A stretch of DNA of 51,066 nucleotides from Parcubacteria group bacterium GW2011_GWD2_38_11 (lineage in GTDB: Bacteria > Patescibacteriota > Minisyncoccia > Moranbacterales > GWC2-37-73): positions 1-51,066 of the forward strand of contig LBTZ01000022.1 of assembly GCA_000992325.1 (NCBI GenBank). Reading direction: 5' to 3'. The notes under the pieces were generated by a model, which saw nothing but the letters and a program-made list of their open reading frames with translations, had not been told where the DNA came from and made no database searches. The position numbers and the translations under genes were made by a program. The stretch's first letter is position 1, and each line of letters opens with the position of its first letter. Positions 38,865-47,638 of the stretch are shown one piece after another.

Positions 38865-39146
38865 ATGAAAAGGACAATGAGAAGAAGCGCTGTGGTTTTG
38901 AGGTCTAAAATTGAAGAATTGTATGCAAATTATCACAGTAACGACAAAGAAAGATGGGACAAATTTAAGGCTTGCATAATAGTAGCCTTAGAATCTGCTT
39001 TGGTTGTTGAAGTCAAACTTAAGGAGGAAATCCGCGAGCTCTTCCTTACTTTGTGGGATGGGGCATCGGGAAGTTGCAGTGTTCAGCAGAGAAGTTTGTG
39101 GAGTGATGTCCAGCTTGAATTGCAGACTTGCGGCATCATCTATTGA
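38865..39146 (+). CDS. Hypothetical small protein, strong Shine-Dalgarno
   Basis: AAAAGGAGGAGGAAAGAATG; followed by a terminator. Confidence 0.6.
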   Translation: MKRTMRRSAVVLRSKIEELYANYHSNDKERWDKFKACIIVALESALVVEVKLKEEIRELFLTLWDGASGSCSVQQRSLWSDVQLELQTCGIIY

Positions 39147-39165
39147 TGATCTATCGATGATTGCT

Positions 39166-39210
39166 AAAAACCTTCAAGAAATAATATATTTCTTGAAGGT
39201 TTTTTTTATT
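39166..39210 (+). terminator. Rho-independent terminator
   Basis: AAAAACCTTCAAGAAATAATATATTTCTTGAAGGTTTTTTTT. Confidence 0.85.
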
Positions 39211-39330
39211 ATATTAAAATGATGTTTTATTTATTTGAATGTGATATAATAAAATATATATTATTAAATATAAACTCATTCGCTCGGAAATAAAAAAAAC
39301 TAATTTTTATTTTGCTCGCTCATTTTGATT

Positions 39331-39903
39331 ATGAAATTGAACAAAAATACATTTGAAATAATCTTTTTTGCGCGGGGTGGACAGGGAGCAAAGACTGCTT
39401 CTGAGCTTATTGCTCATAGTGCTGTACGCGAAGGAAAGTTTGTGAAAGCTTTTCCATTTTTTGGACCAGAGCGAAGTGGCGCGCCTACTAAAATGTTTTT
39501 GCGCGTCTCCGATAGGCCAATTCGAACGCAGGAGCCCGTCACTGATCCTGATGTTGTGTTGGTGTTGGATGAAACTGTAATGGATTCTCAGGATGTGGCC
39601 AGAAATTTGGACAAACACGAAGTACTCATAGTGAACTCGGCAAATTCCAAAGAAGAAATCAGAAAAAGAGCACCACATTTTGAAGGCTCGATCCATTGTA
39701 TAGACGGTAATGCAATCTCCACGGAAATAATTGGAAAGCCAAATCCAAATATGGTGCTTATTGGACATCTTATAAAGGTTACGGAAATAGTGGCTCTGGA
39801 AAGTGCTGGTGAAATTTTTCGCGAAGTTTTCACGGAAAAAATTGGCAAAGAATTGACTGAAAAAAATATCCGCGCGATGATAGCTGGATACGACTCGCTC
39901 TGA
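39331..39903 (+). CDS. porC: 2-oxoacid:ferredoxin oxidoreductase gamma subunit
   Basis: FFARGGQGAKTASELIAHSAVREGKFVKAFPFFGPERSGAPTKMFLRVSD. Confidence 0.9.
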   Translation: MKLNKNTFEIIFFARGGQGAKTASELIAHSAVREGKFVKAFPFFGPERSGAPTKMFLRVSDRPIRTQEPVTDPDVVLVLDETVMDSQDVARNLDKHEVLIVNSANSKEEIRKRAPHFEGSIHCIDGNAISTEIIGKPNPNMVLIGHLIKVTEIVALESAGEIFREVFTEKIGKELTEKNIRAMIAGYDSL

Positions 39904-40026
39904 CGAGCGTAATTTCGAAGTTTGAATTTCGAATTTCGAATAAAATCACAATGAACAAATGTTTAAAACATTAAAAATTCAATCATTGGAAATTCATTCA
40001 AAATTAAAAATTCAAAATTAAAAATT

Positions 40027-40308
40027 ATGGAACGTGGAGGAATTATAAAAAATGATATTTCTAAGTCTCCCAAAACAGGGGATTGGGCATATTCAAAACC
40101 AGAAGTTGATAAGGATAAATGCATTGGCTGTGAAACTTGTGTTCAATATTGTCCAGATGCTTGTATTGAAATGCAAACTCACAACTCACAACTCACAACT
40201 GACAACAAAAAACAAAAAAAAGTTGCTGATATCGATTATGATTTTTGCAAAGGCTGTGGCGTTTGCGCGCAAGTATGCCCAGTCAAAGCAATTTCCATGA
40301 GGAAATAG
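40027..40308 (+). CDS. porD: 2-oxoacid:ferredoxin oxidoreductase delta (ferredoxin) subunit
   Basis: CIGCETCVQYCPDAC and CKGCGVCAQVCPVKA 4Fe-4S motifs. Confidence 0.9.
   Translation: MERGGIIKNDISKSPKTGDWAYSKPEVDKDKCIGCETCVQYCPDACIEMQTHNSQLTTDNKKQKKVADIDYDFCKGCGVCAQVCPVKAISMRK
40178..40205 (+). repeat. Heptamer tandem repeat inside porD
   Basis: CTCACAA x3 plus CTGACAA. Confidence 0.9.
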
Positions 40309-40472
40309 CTTTGAAATTTACAATGATCAATTTTCAATTTACATTGAAATCTCAATGATGCAATGAATAAATGAAAAAAGATTTAATTGGAAATTAGAAA
40401 TTGAAAATTTAATGAAAATTGTGAATTGAAAATTGAAAATTTGATAGGCTTAATTTATATCATCTTGAAATA

Positions 40473-41651
40473 ATGGATAAAAAATCTTCAAAAAATAAAA
40501 CTAGTATCAAGGCCTTGTCAGGTGGCTATGCAATGGCGGAGGCTTTGCGTCAAATTCATCCAGATGTTATGGCTGTGTATCCAATCACGCCACAGACAAC
40601 GATTATTGAAACGTATGCCAAATTCAAGGCGGATGGGTTGGTGGAAACTGAAATTATTCAAGTCGAATCTGAACATTCTGCGATGAGTGCAACGATTGGG
40701 GCTTGCAGCGCTGGTGCGCGCGCCGTGACCGCCTCGAGTTCCCAAGGACTTTTGCATATGGCCGAGACTTTGCCGGTTGTTAGTGGTCTTGGACTTCCAA
40801 TTGTGATGTGTGTGAGTTCCCGGGCTCTTTCAGCCCCGCTCAACATTCACGGCGAGCACGGCGATGTGATGGCAATTCGCGACTTTGGTTGGGTGCAAAT
40901 TTTCGGAGAACAAGCTCAGGATGCCTATGACAACACAATAATTGCCCTCAGGCTGGCTGAAATGGCGGGGGTGCCAGTTATGCCCATTATGGACGGTTTT
41001 CACACCTCGCACACCACAGAGCGTGTGGAAGTGCTTGGGGATGAAATTATCCAGAGTTTTGTCGGACAATTCAAGCCCGAAAATGCTCTTTTGGATCAAA
41101 AAAACCCTATAACTATCGGAACTTTGGCTCTGCAGAACACTTATTTTGACTTTAAAATAGATCAAGAAAAAGCCTTTCTAAAAGTGAAGACTTTGTACAA
41201 AAAAATCTGCGCTGAATATGGCAAAATTTCAGGTCGCAAGCATAGTCTTTTTGAGGAATATAAAACAAAAGATGCTGATTTTGTGATTGTAATGATGGGC
41301 GCAACCGCTGGAACCGCCAAAGACGCAGTTGATGTGCTGCGCGCAAAAGGTAAAAAAGTTGGCTTGCTTAAAATAAACTTGTTCAGACCATTTCCATATA
41401 AAGAGGTTGGCAGCGCTCTGGCGCACACTAAAAGTATCGCAGTGCTTGATCGTGCGATGGCTTTCGGATCATTTCCGCCGCTGTATCAAGACATTGTGAC
41501 TAGTATGCAGAGTGCAGGCTCTCGCAAGCACGATGTTGCTAGTTACATCTATGGTATCGGCGGACGCGACACAATGCAATCTCACATTATTTCTGTTTTT
41601 AAAGATTTGGAAGAAGGAGAAGTAAGTAATAAAATTAAGTATCTGACCTAA
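40473..41651 (+). CDS. porA: 2-oxoacid:ferredoxin oxidoreductase alpha subunit
   Basis: YPITPQTTIIE, ESEHSAMSATIGA, TASSSQGLLHMAE. Confidence 0.93.
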   Translation: MDKKSSKNKTSIKALSGGYAMAEALRQIHPDVMAVYPITPQTTIIETYAKFKADGLVETEIIQVESEHSAMSATIGACSAGARAVTASSSQGLLHMAETLPVVSGLGLPIVMCVSSRALSAPLNIHGEHGDVMAIRDFGWVQIFGEQAQDAYDNTIIALRLAEMAGVPVMPIMDGFHTSHTTERVEVLGDEIIQSFVGQFKPENALLDQKNPITIGTLALQNTYFDFKIDQEKAFLKVKTLYKKICAEYGKISGRKHSLFEEYKTKDADFVIVMMGATAGTAKDAVDVLRAKGKKVGLLKINLFRPFPYKEVGSALAHTKSIAVLDRAMAFGSFPPLYQDIVTSMQSAGSRKHDVASYIYGIGGRDTMQSHIISVFKDLEEGEVSNKIKYLT

Positions 41652-41795
41652 TTTTATGAATTTCAAATTTCAAATTAAAAATGTCAAATAAAATCCAAAT
41701 GATAAAATGACTAAATTAGAATTAAGGTTTGAAAATTTAATTCATTGGAAATTCAATGAAAATTGAAAATTGTGAATTGAAAATTATTTATACAT

Positions 41796-42704
41796 ATGAA
41801 TAAAGAACTTACAAAAAAATTATCGTCTGGTCATGCGACTTGCCAGGGGTGTGGAATCCCGGCGATTGTGCGTCACGTTTTAGGCGCGACTGACGAACCG
41901 GTTATTGTGGCTAATGCAACGGGCTGTTTGGAAGTGACGACCACAATTTATCCATATACGGCTTGGAAAGTCCCATACGTTCACAGTGTGTTTGGAAATG
42001 CTGCAGCGACTGCTTCCGGAATTGATGCTGCTCAAAAAGCATTGATGAAAAGTGGTAAAATAAAGAAGAAGGCCAAGGTTGTGGTTTTTGGTGGCGACGG
42101 TGGAACATATGATATTGGCTTGCAAGCTCTTTCTGGAGCTTTGGAGCGAGGACATGATTTTTTGTATGTGTGTTATGACAATGAAGGATATATGAACACC
42201 GGAGGACAAAGATCTGGCGGCACACCCTATGGCGCCAACACGGAAACTGCACCGGCTGGCGAAACTTCTTTCGGAAAAGCGCAGCAACGAAAAGATTTGA
42301 TGGAAATTGTCAATGCGCATCATATTAAATATCTTGCTCAATCAAACGTGGCATATGTAAATGACCTCAAAATGAAAGCCAAAAAAGCCTTGGAAACTCC
42401 CGGACCATCTTTTCTTTTGGTTTTGCAACCTTGTACGCAACTTTGGAAATTTCCGACTTCGGAATATGTGGCGGTGGGAAAACTTGCAACTGAAACTAAT
42501 TTCTGGCCCCTATATGAAATTGAAGATGGAAAATATAAAATAAATAATGTTCAGAAAAATCCAAAACCAATTGAAGAATTTTTGAAAGTGCAAGGTCGTT
42601 TCAAACATCTCTTTGCTGATAAGAATAAAGATGTTATTGTGGATATCCAAAATAAAGTTGATGATAATCTGTCCAAGCTTGTCAAAAGAGCTGAAAAAAG
42701 CTAA
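41796..42704 (+). CDS. porB: 2-oxoacid:ferredoxin oxidoreductase beta subunit
   Basis: GHATCQGCGIPAIVRHVL; VFGGDGGTYDIGLQALSGALERGHDFLYVCYDNEGYMNTGGQRSGGTPYGA (TPP motif). Confidence 0.94.
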   Translation: MNKELTKKLSSGHATCQGCGIPAIVRHVLGATDEPVIVANATGCLEVTTTIYPYTAWKVPYVHSVFGNAAATASGIDAAQKALMKSGKIKKKAKVVVFGGDGGTYDIGLQALSGALERGHDFLYVCYDNEGYMNTGGQRSGGTPYGANTETAPAGETSFGKAQQRKDLMEIVNAHHIKYLAQSNVAYVNDLKMKAKKALETPGPSFLLVLQPCTQLWKFPTSEYVAVGKLATETNFWPLYEIEDGKYKINNVQKNPKPIEEFLKVQGRFKHLFADKNKDVIVDIQNKVDDNLSKLVKRAEKS

Positions 42705-42750
42705 CATAAAGCAAAAGAATAAAATTTTTCTGCGAAATTAAACTCGAGCT

Positions 42751-42828
42751 CTTTATTTTTTAACTAAAATTTTTTGTGGTCACACGCGTATACCGCGCAA
42801 GGGACAAAAAATTTTAGAAAAAATAAAG
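42751..42828. repeat. Long AT inverted repeat with GC-rich cap
   Basis: CTTTATTTTTT(AA)CTAAAATTTTTTGT / ACAAAAAATTTTAGAAAAAATAAAG, 25 bp with a 2-nt bulge. Confidence 0.75.
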
Positions 42829-42878
42829 GCTCTCAAACAGTAATTTCTTGAAAAATTTCATTCTTTAGCTTTATTAAG

Positions 42879-42951
42879 GCCGATGTAGCTCACTTGGTAG
42901 AGCAATACACTCGTAACGTATAGGTAGCCGGTTCGATTCCGGCCATCGGCT
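42879..42951 (+). tRNA. tRNA-Thr (anticodon CGU)
   Basis: GCCGATG...CATCGGC acceptor stem, CTCGTAA anticodon loop, GCCGGTTCGATTCCGGC T arm; no encoded CCA. Confidence 0.93.
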
Positions 42952-43007
42952 CAGCGAATTTTTTGTATATTTGTATTTTTGTATAATTTTGTAATTTTGT
43001 AGACCCT

Positions 43008-43526
43008 ATGAAAACTTATATTTGTGAAATTTGTGGGGATGCTTATATTGGAGAAGGGAAGCCGACCAATTGTCCTTTTTGCGGCGCACGCGGGGCTTTT
43101 ATCAGAGAAGGAAAAGACGCTCATCCTGTTGTGGAGGTCAAGGAATCACTTTCTGATCTTACAGTGAAAAATTTGCAAGAAACTTTGCAGCTGGAATTGG
43201 ATGCCAATGCAATTTATTTATGTATGGCAGCGAAAACTGATTCATATGAAATAATGAAGATGTATAAACGTTTGGCAAAGGTTGAAATGGAACACGCGAT
43301 TATTTGCACAAAAATAATGCAAATTACAATGCCGGAAGCTGGCGCAAAAGAATGCAGCGATGATGACATTGCAAATTTCCAAAAAACTCTTGAATTGGAG
43401 GATCATGCTGCAGAGCTGTATGCAAAATTTGCTAAAGAGGCAATTGAAAAGCATGTGAAGATTATGTTTACCGCACTTAATCAAGCGGAAGTTGACCACA
43501 TTGAACTTATAAAGAGTTACTTGTGA
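43008..43526 (+). CDS. Rubrerythrin-like protein (rubredoxin-like plus ferritin-like domain)
   Basis: CEICGDAYIGEGKPTNCPFCG; di-iron helices with EMEHAIIC and EVDHIELI. Confidence 0.88.
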   Translation: MKTYICEICGDAYIGEGKPTNCPFCGARGAFIREGKDAHPVVEVKESLSDLTVKNLQETLQLELDANAIYLCMAAKTDSYEIMKMYKRLAKVEMEHAIICTKIMQITMPEAGAKECSDDDIANFQKTLELEDHAAELYAKFAKEAIEKHVKIMFTALNQAEVDHIELIKSYL

Positions 43527-43681
43527 GAGTCGCTCGATCATCCCCGCCTGCATCGCTATGCGAAGCATTGCGGGCAGGGAAAAACAATTGCAACTTTTGA
43601 CACAACACCAATGAGACTTGTTTTAAGTGACAAAAATAAGAATACGCTCTCGCTCTATTTCATCTCTTTAAAGTCTATCTT

Positions 43682-44425
43682 ATGGAAGTTTGGATTTACA
43701 CAATATTAAGTGTTCTGATTGTTAGTCTCCTTTCTCTTTTGGGATTGGCGGCTTTTCCGTTTGGGGAAGAGAAGATCAAAAAGTTTGTGATTTGGGCGGT
43801 GGCATTTGCTGGTGGAACACTTTTGGGAGATGCATTTTTGCATTTGATTCCTGAGGCATACGAAAATGGATCTGGAGTTGGAATTTCTTTTTCAATTCTG
43901 GGTGGAATTTTGGCGTTTTTCGTTTTGGAAAAATTCATTCACTGGCATCATTGTCATGACATTGCCTGTGAAGAACACAATGAAACTTTTTCCTATGTGA
44001 TTATGATTGGAGATGCTGCGCATAATTTCATTGATGGAATGATCATTGCAGCAAGCTATATGGTCAGTATTCCAATTGGAATCGCCACAACTTTGGCGGT
44101 AATTTTTCATGAAATTCCTCATGAGATTGGAGATTTTGCTTCGATGCTATATGGTGGTTTTTCAAAAGTAAAAGCTCTTTGGTATAATTTTTTGGCAGGA
44201 ATTGTGGCTATTTTTGGGGCGTTGCTAGTTTTGATTATTGGTCAAAATTTTGCTGATTTAACTTATTATCTTATTCCATTTGCGGCTGGTGGTTTTATTT
44301 ATGTGGCTAGCGCTGATATCATTCCTGAACTTCACAAATCAACAAAAATTTCACATTCATTTTTGCAGCTCTTGTTTATTATCGCAGGAATAGTCATAAT
44401 GTATGGGCTTTTAATTTTAGGTTGA
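43682..44425 (+). CDS. ZIP family metal transporter
   Basis: HLIPEAYENG; DAAHNFIDGMIIAASY; VIFHEIPHEIGDFASML. Confidence 0.9.
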   Translation: MEVWIYTILSVLIVSLLSLLGLAAFPFGEEKIKKFVIWAVAFAGGTLLGDAFLHLIPEAYENGSGVGISFSILGGILAFFVLEKFIHWHHCHDIACEEHNETFSYVIMIGDAAHNFIDGMIIAASYMVSIPIGIATTLAVIFHEIPHEIGDFASMLYGGFSKVKALWYNFLAGIVAIFGALLVLIIGQNFADLTYYLIPFAAGGFIYVASADIIPELHKSTKISHSFLQLLFIIAGIVIMYGLLILG

Positions 44426-44457
44426 TTGATTTTTTTAATATGCTGCGATAGTCGTTC

Positions 44458-44555
44458 AACTGTTTTCATTCTTGGCACGCTTTTGGATAAATACTCAATA
44501 TCCAAAAGCTCAAGAAGCCGCTGTCGCCGGCTATTGGCCAAGAATGAAAATAGTT
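44458..44555. other. Three-way-junction inverted-repeat element, copy B
   Basis: P1 44458-44476/44537-44555, P2 CTTTTGGATA/TATCCAAAAG 44480-44489/44499-44508, P3 AGCCG/CGGCT; the same GGC-ACG and CTC junctions as copy A. Confidence 0.7.
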
Positions 44556-44615
44556 TCACTCCATTTCGTATATTTGTACTTTTGTAAAAATTTGTAAGTT
44601 TGTAGCCAATATTGT

Positions 44616-45711
44616 ATGAAAGAAATATTAGACAGTCTTATCGTGATAAAAAATAAGCTCCCGCTTTTGCGGGACTATCTTTGACGTTGCTAATAAAAAG
44701 AAAAAAATTGTAGAACTAGAACAAAAAACCGCAGAGGATGGTTTTTGGAATGACAATCAAAAGGCGGCAAAAATCTCGCAGGAGCTTGAACTCCTCAAAA
44801 ATGAAGTTACGGGGCTTGAAAATATTGAAAAAAAAGTCGCAGAGCTTATTGAACTCATTGGTCTTTTCGAAGACTCTGAAAGTGAGGAAAAAAAAGAAGT
44901 TGAAAAGCAATTTCTTGAACTTGAAAAAGAATTTGATGCATTGGAATTTAAATCATTGTTGGGAGGTGAATATGACAAAAGTGATGTGATTTTGGCAATT
45001 AGGAGTGGTGCTGGCGGAGTGGATGCTCAAGACTGGGCGCAAATGCTTGAAAGGATGTATCTCAAATGGTCAGAAAAAAATGGTTTCAAGGCTGTTATGG
45101 TTGAGGAGACGCGTGGAGCAGAAGCTGGGATTAAAAGCGCGACAATTGAAATTTCCGGAGCTTATGCATATGGTTATTTGCAGAGTGAAGCTGGCGTGCA
45201 TCGATTGGTCAGACTTTCTCCTTTCAACTCTGACAATTTGCGTCAAACATCTTTTGCTATTGTCGAAATTTTGCCAGTAATCGAAGAAATTGCTGAAGTG
45301 ATTATAAGTCCGCAAGATCTTGTGATTGACACATATCGCGCATCAGGCGCTGGCGGACAACACGTGAACACAACAGATAGCGCAGTGCGCATCACGCACA
45401 CGCCAACAGGAGTCGTTGTTACTTGTCAAAGTGAACGTTCTCAGCTTCAAAATAAAGAGCAGGCAATGAAAGTTTTGAAAGCCAGAATTCATCAGCGATA
45501 TTTGGAACAGCAAAAGGCAGAAAAAGAAAAACTGCGCGGCGAATATAAAAGCGCTGAATGGGGAAGTCAAATTCGGTCATACGTTGTTCATCCGTACAAG
45601 ATGGTCAAGGATCATCGCACAAAATTTGAAACTTCTGATGCGGAAAAAGTTCTCGAGGGAGAATTGCAAGGATTTATGGAAAGCTATTTACGTTGGCAGG
45701 CAGGTGCGTAG
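44616..45711 (+). CDS. prfB: Peptide chain release factor 2 with +1 programmed frameshift (in-frame UGA at 44682-44684)
   Basis: MKEILDSLIVIKNKLPLLRDYL-(CTT TGA C)-DVANKKKKIVELEQKTAEDGFWND...; RASGAGGQHVNTTDSAVRITH. The ORF track shows only 44941-45711. Confidence 0.93.
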
Positions 45712-45777
45712 AATTTAGTGTTACTTTTTTTATATTGCTCTTCGTATTATTTTATTTGTGTGATATAATATAAAAGT

Positions 45778-45834
45778 AAAACTTTACAAACTTTATAAAC
45801 TTTATAAACTTTACAAACCTTATAAACTTTACTT
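45778..45834 (+). repeat. Degenerate 9-mer tandem array upstream of ftsE
   Basis: ACTTTACAA/ACTTTATAA units, roughly the reverse-complement word of the 28.9-29.1 kb array. Confidence 0.85.
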
Positions 45835-46521
45835 ATGCCAATATTAAAATTTGAAAATGTTTCAAAAACATATCCGGGAAATTTTATAGCTCTCGAAGAA
45901 ATTAATCTTGTCATCGAAAGCGGAGAATTCTTGTCGATTGTTGGTCACAGTGGATCTGGAAAATCAACCTTGCTTAAGCTTATTTATGCTGAGGAACAGG
46001 CAAGTGAAGGTCATGTATATTTTAATGATCGTGCTATAGATTCGATTAATCGTAAACATTTGCCGTATTATCGTCGTAACATTGGAACGGTTTTTCAAGA
46101 TTTTAAATTGCTTCCACAAAAAACAGCTTTTGAAAACGTTGCGTATGCATTGGAAGTCTCAGATGAAACCGAAGAGGAGATCAATGAACTCGTGCCAGAA
46201 ATATTGGAAATAGTTGGAATGAATGATAAAGCTAAAAAATATCCTCGTCAGCTTTCAGGTGGAGAGCAGCAAAAAATTTGTTTAGCTCGAGCCTTGGTAC
46301 GCAAGCCTATGGTTATTATTGCTGATGAACCAACTGGCAATCTCGATCCAGTAGCAACCTGGGAAATCATCCAGCTCCTTTTGAAAATTAATAGTATGGG
46401 AACAACGATCATATTGGCCACCCATAATAAAGATATTGTAGACAAATTGAATCGTCGAGTTATTGCGCTTGATAAGGGAAAAGTAATCAGGGACCATCAA
46501 AAGGGAAGGTATGCTATTTAA
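45835..46521 (+). CDS. ftsE: Cell division ATP-binding protein FtsE
   Basis: [43 protein letters not shown]; followed by ftsX. Confidence 0.93.
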   Translation: MPILKFENVSKTYPGNFIALEEINLVIESGEFLSIVGHSGSGKSTLLKLIYAEEQASEGHVYFNDRAIDSINRKHLPYYRRNIGTVFQDFKLLPQKTAFENVAYALEVSDETEEEINELVPEILEIVGMNDKAKKYPRQLSGGEQQKICLARALVRKPMVIIADEPTGNLDPVATWEIIQLLLKINSMGTTIILATHNKDIVDKLNRRVIALDKGKVIRDHQKGRYAI

Positions 46522-46641
46522 AAATCTGCTGATTTTTAAATAGAATTTTCAAATCCCAATTTCCAATTTCCAAACAAAAGGAATAAATAATTATTTTAAT
46601 GGCTAAAAAGCTAAGAAGCTAAAACCTAAAAAGCTGTTTAT

Positions 46642-47553
46642 ATGAAATTTACAAAACTCAAAAGAACATTTAAAGAAGGAATGGATAACTTTCGTCGTAA
46701 TGGGTGGCTTAGTTTTGCCACTGTTAGTGTGCTGGCAATATCGCTGTATGTTATTAGTGTCACAATAATTTTGGGAGTGACGGCAAATATTGTACTTAAA
46801 AATATTCAGGACAAAATCAATGTAAGTATGTATTTTAATTCTGATGTTGAGGAGAGCAGAATTTTGGAGATAAAAAGTAAACTTGTGGGGTATCAGGAAA
46901 TTGCCTCAATAGAGTATGTTTCAAAAGAGCAAGCGCTAGAACAATTTAAAAAATTGGGAGATAAAAATCCTTCAATAACGCAAGCCCTTGATGAAATTGG
47001 GGAAAATCCATTGCTTGGCGCCTTGGTCGTGAAGGCAAAAAATCCAAATCAATATGAAATCATCACAAAAGCTATTTCAAACGCCAGCTTTTCTGGGGAT
47101 ATTAGTCGTATTGATTATGAGGAAAATAAAACAGCAATTGATCGCCTTACAAATATAATTAAATTGGTTGAACAAGTTGGAATGACGCTTGGAATAGTCT
47201 TTGTGTTTATCGGAGTGCTCATCACGTTTAACGCAATTCGTCTTACTATGTATGCTCATAAACAGGAATTTGAAATAATGCGACTTGTCGGAGCATCAAA
47301 CACTTATATTAAAATGCCATTTGTTTTTGAAGGAATTTTTTACGGGGCAGTTTCTGCTTTTGTTGTGATGATTTGTCTTTATGCTACTTCAAAATTCCTT
47401 TCCCCAATAACTCAAGGCAGCATCGGAGGGGGGGACATCGTTTCGTTTTATTTTGGAAATTTCTTTATTATTTTCGGAGGACTTCTTTTGTCTGGAATAT
47501 TCTTGGGAACACTTAGTGGAATTATTGCAATTAGGAGATATCTGAAAGTTTAA
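46642..47553 (+). CDS. ftsX: Cell division protein FtsX
   Basis: RRNGWLSFATVSVLAISLYVISV; four-TM FtsX arrangement; MRLVGASNTYIKMPFVFEG. Confidence 0.93.
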   Translation: MKFTKLKRTFKEGMDNFRRNGWLSFATVSVLAISLYVISVTIILGVTANIVLKNIQDKINVSMYFNSDVEESRILEIKSKLVGYQEIASIEYVSKEQALEQFKKLGDKNPSITQALDEIGENPLLGALVVKAKNPNQYEIITKAISNASFSGDISRIDYEENKTAIDRLTNIIKLVEQVGMTLGIVFVFIGVLITFNAIRLTMYAHKQEFEIMRLVGASNTYIKMPFVFEGIFYGAVSAFVVMICLYATSKFLSPITQGSIGGGDIVSFYFGNFFIIFGGLLLSGIFLGTLSGIIAIRRYLKV

Positions 47554-47593
47554 AAGTCTCAAATGTTATTATTCAAGTTTGTCGCTTTATAAA

Positions 47594-47630
47594 TAAAAAA
47601 ACATTCACGTCAGGTGAATGTTTTTTTATT
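47594..47630. terminator. Bidirectional terminator between convergent ftsX and the cohesin-like gene
   Basis: AAAAAAACATTCACGTCAGGTGAATGTTTTTTT. Confidence 0.85.
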
Positions 47631-47638
47631 TTGCTGTG

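Noticed and set aside
40052-40300. Overlapping 82-aa ORF in the ferredoxin gene
   Set aside because: Alternate-frame shadow of porD; lacks the cysteine motifs.
44738-44989. Lys-rich 83-aa ORF
   Set aside because: Alternate frame of the true prfB coding region, which is only revealed after applying the +1 frameshift.
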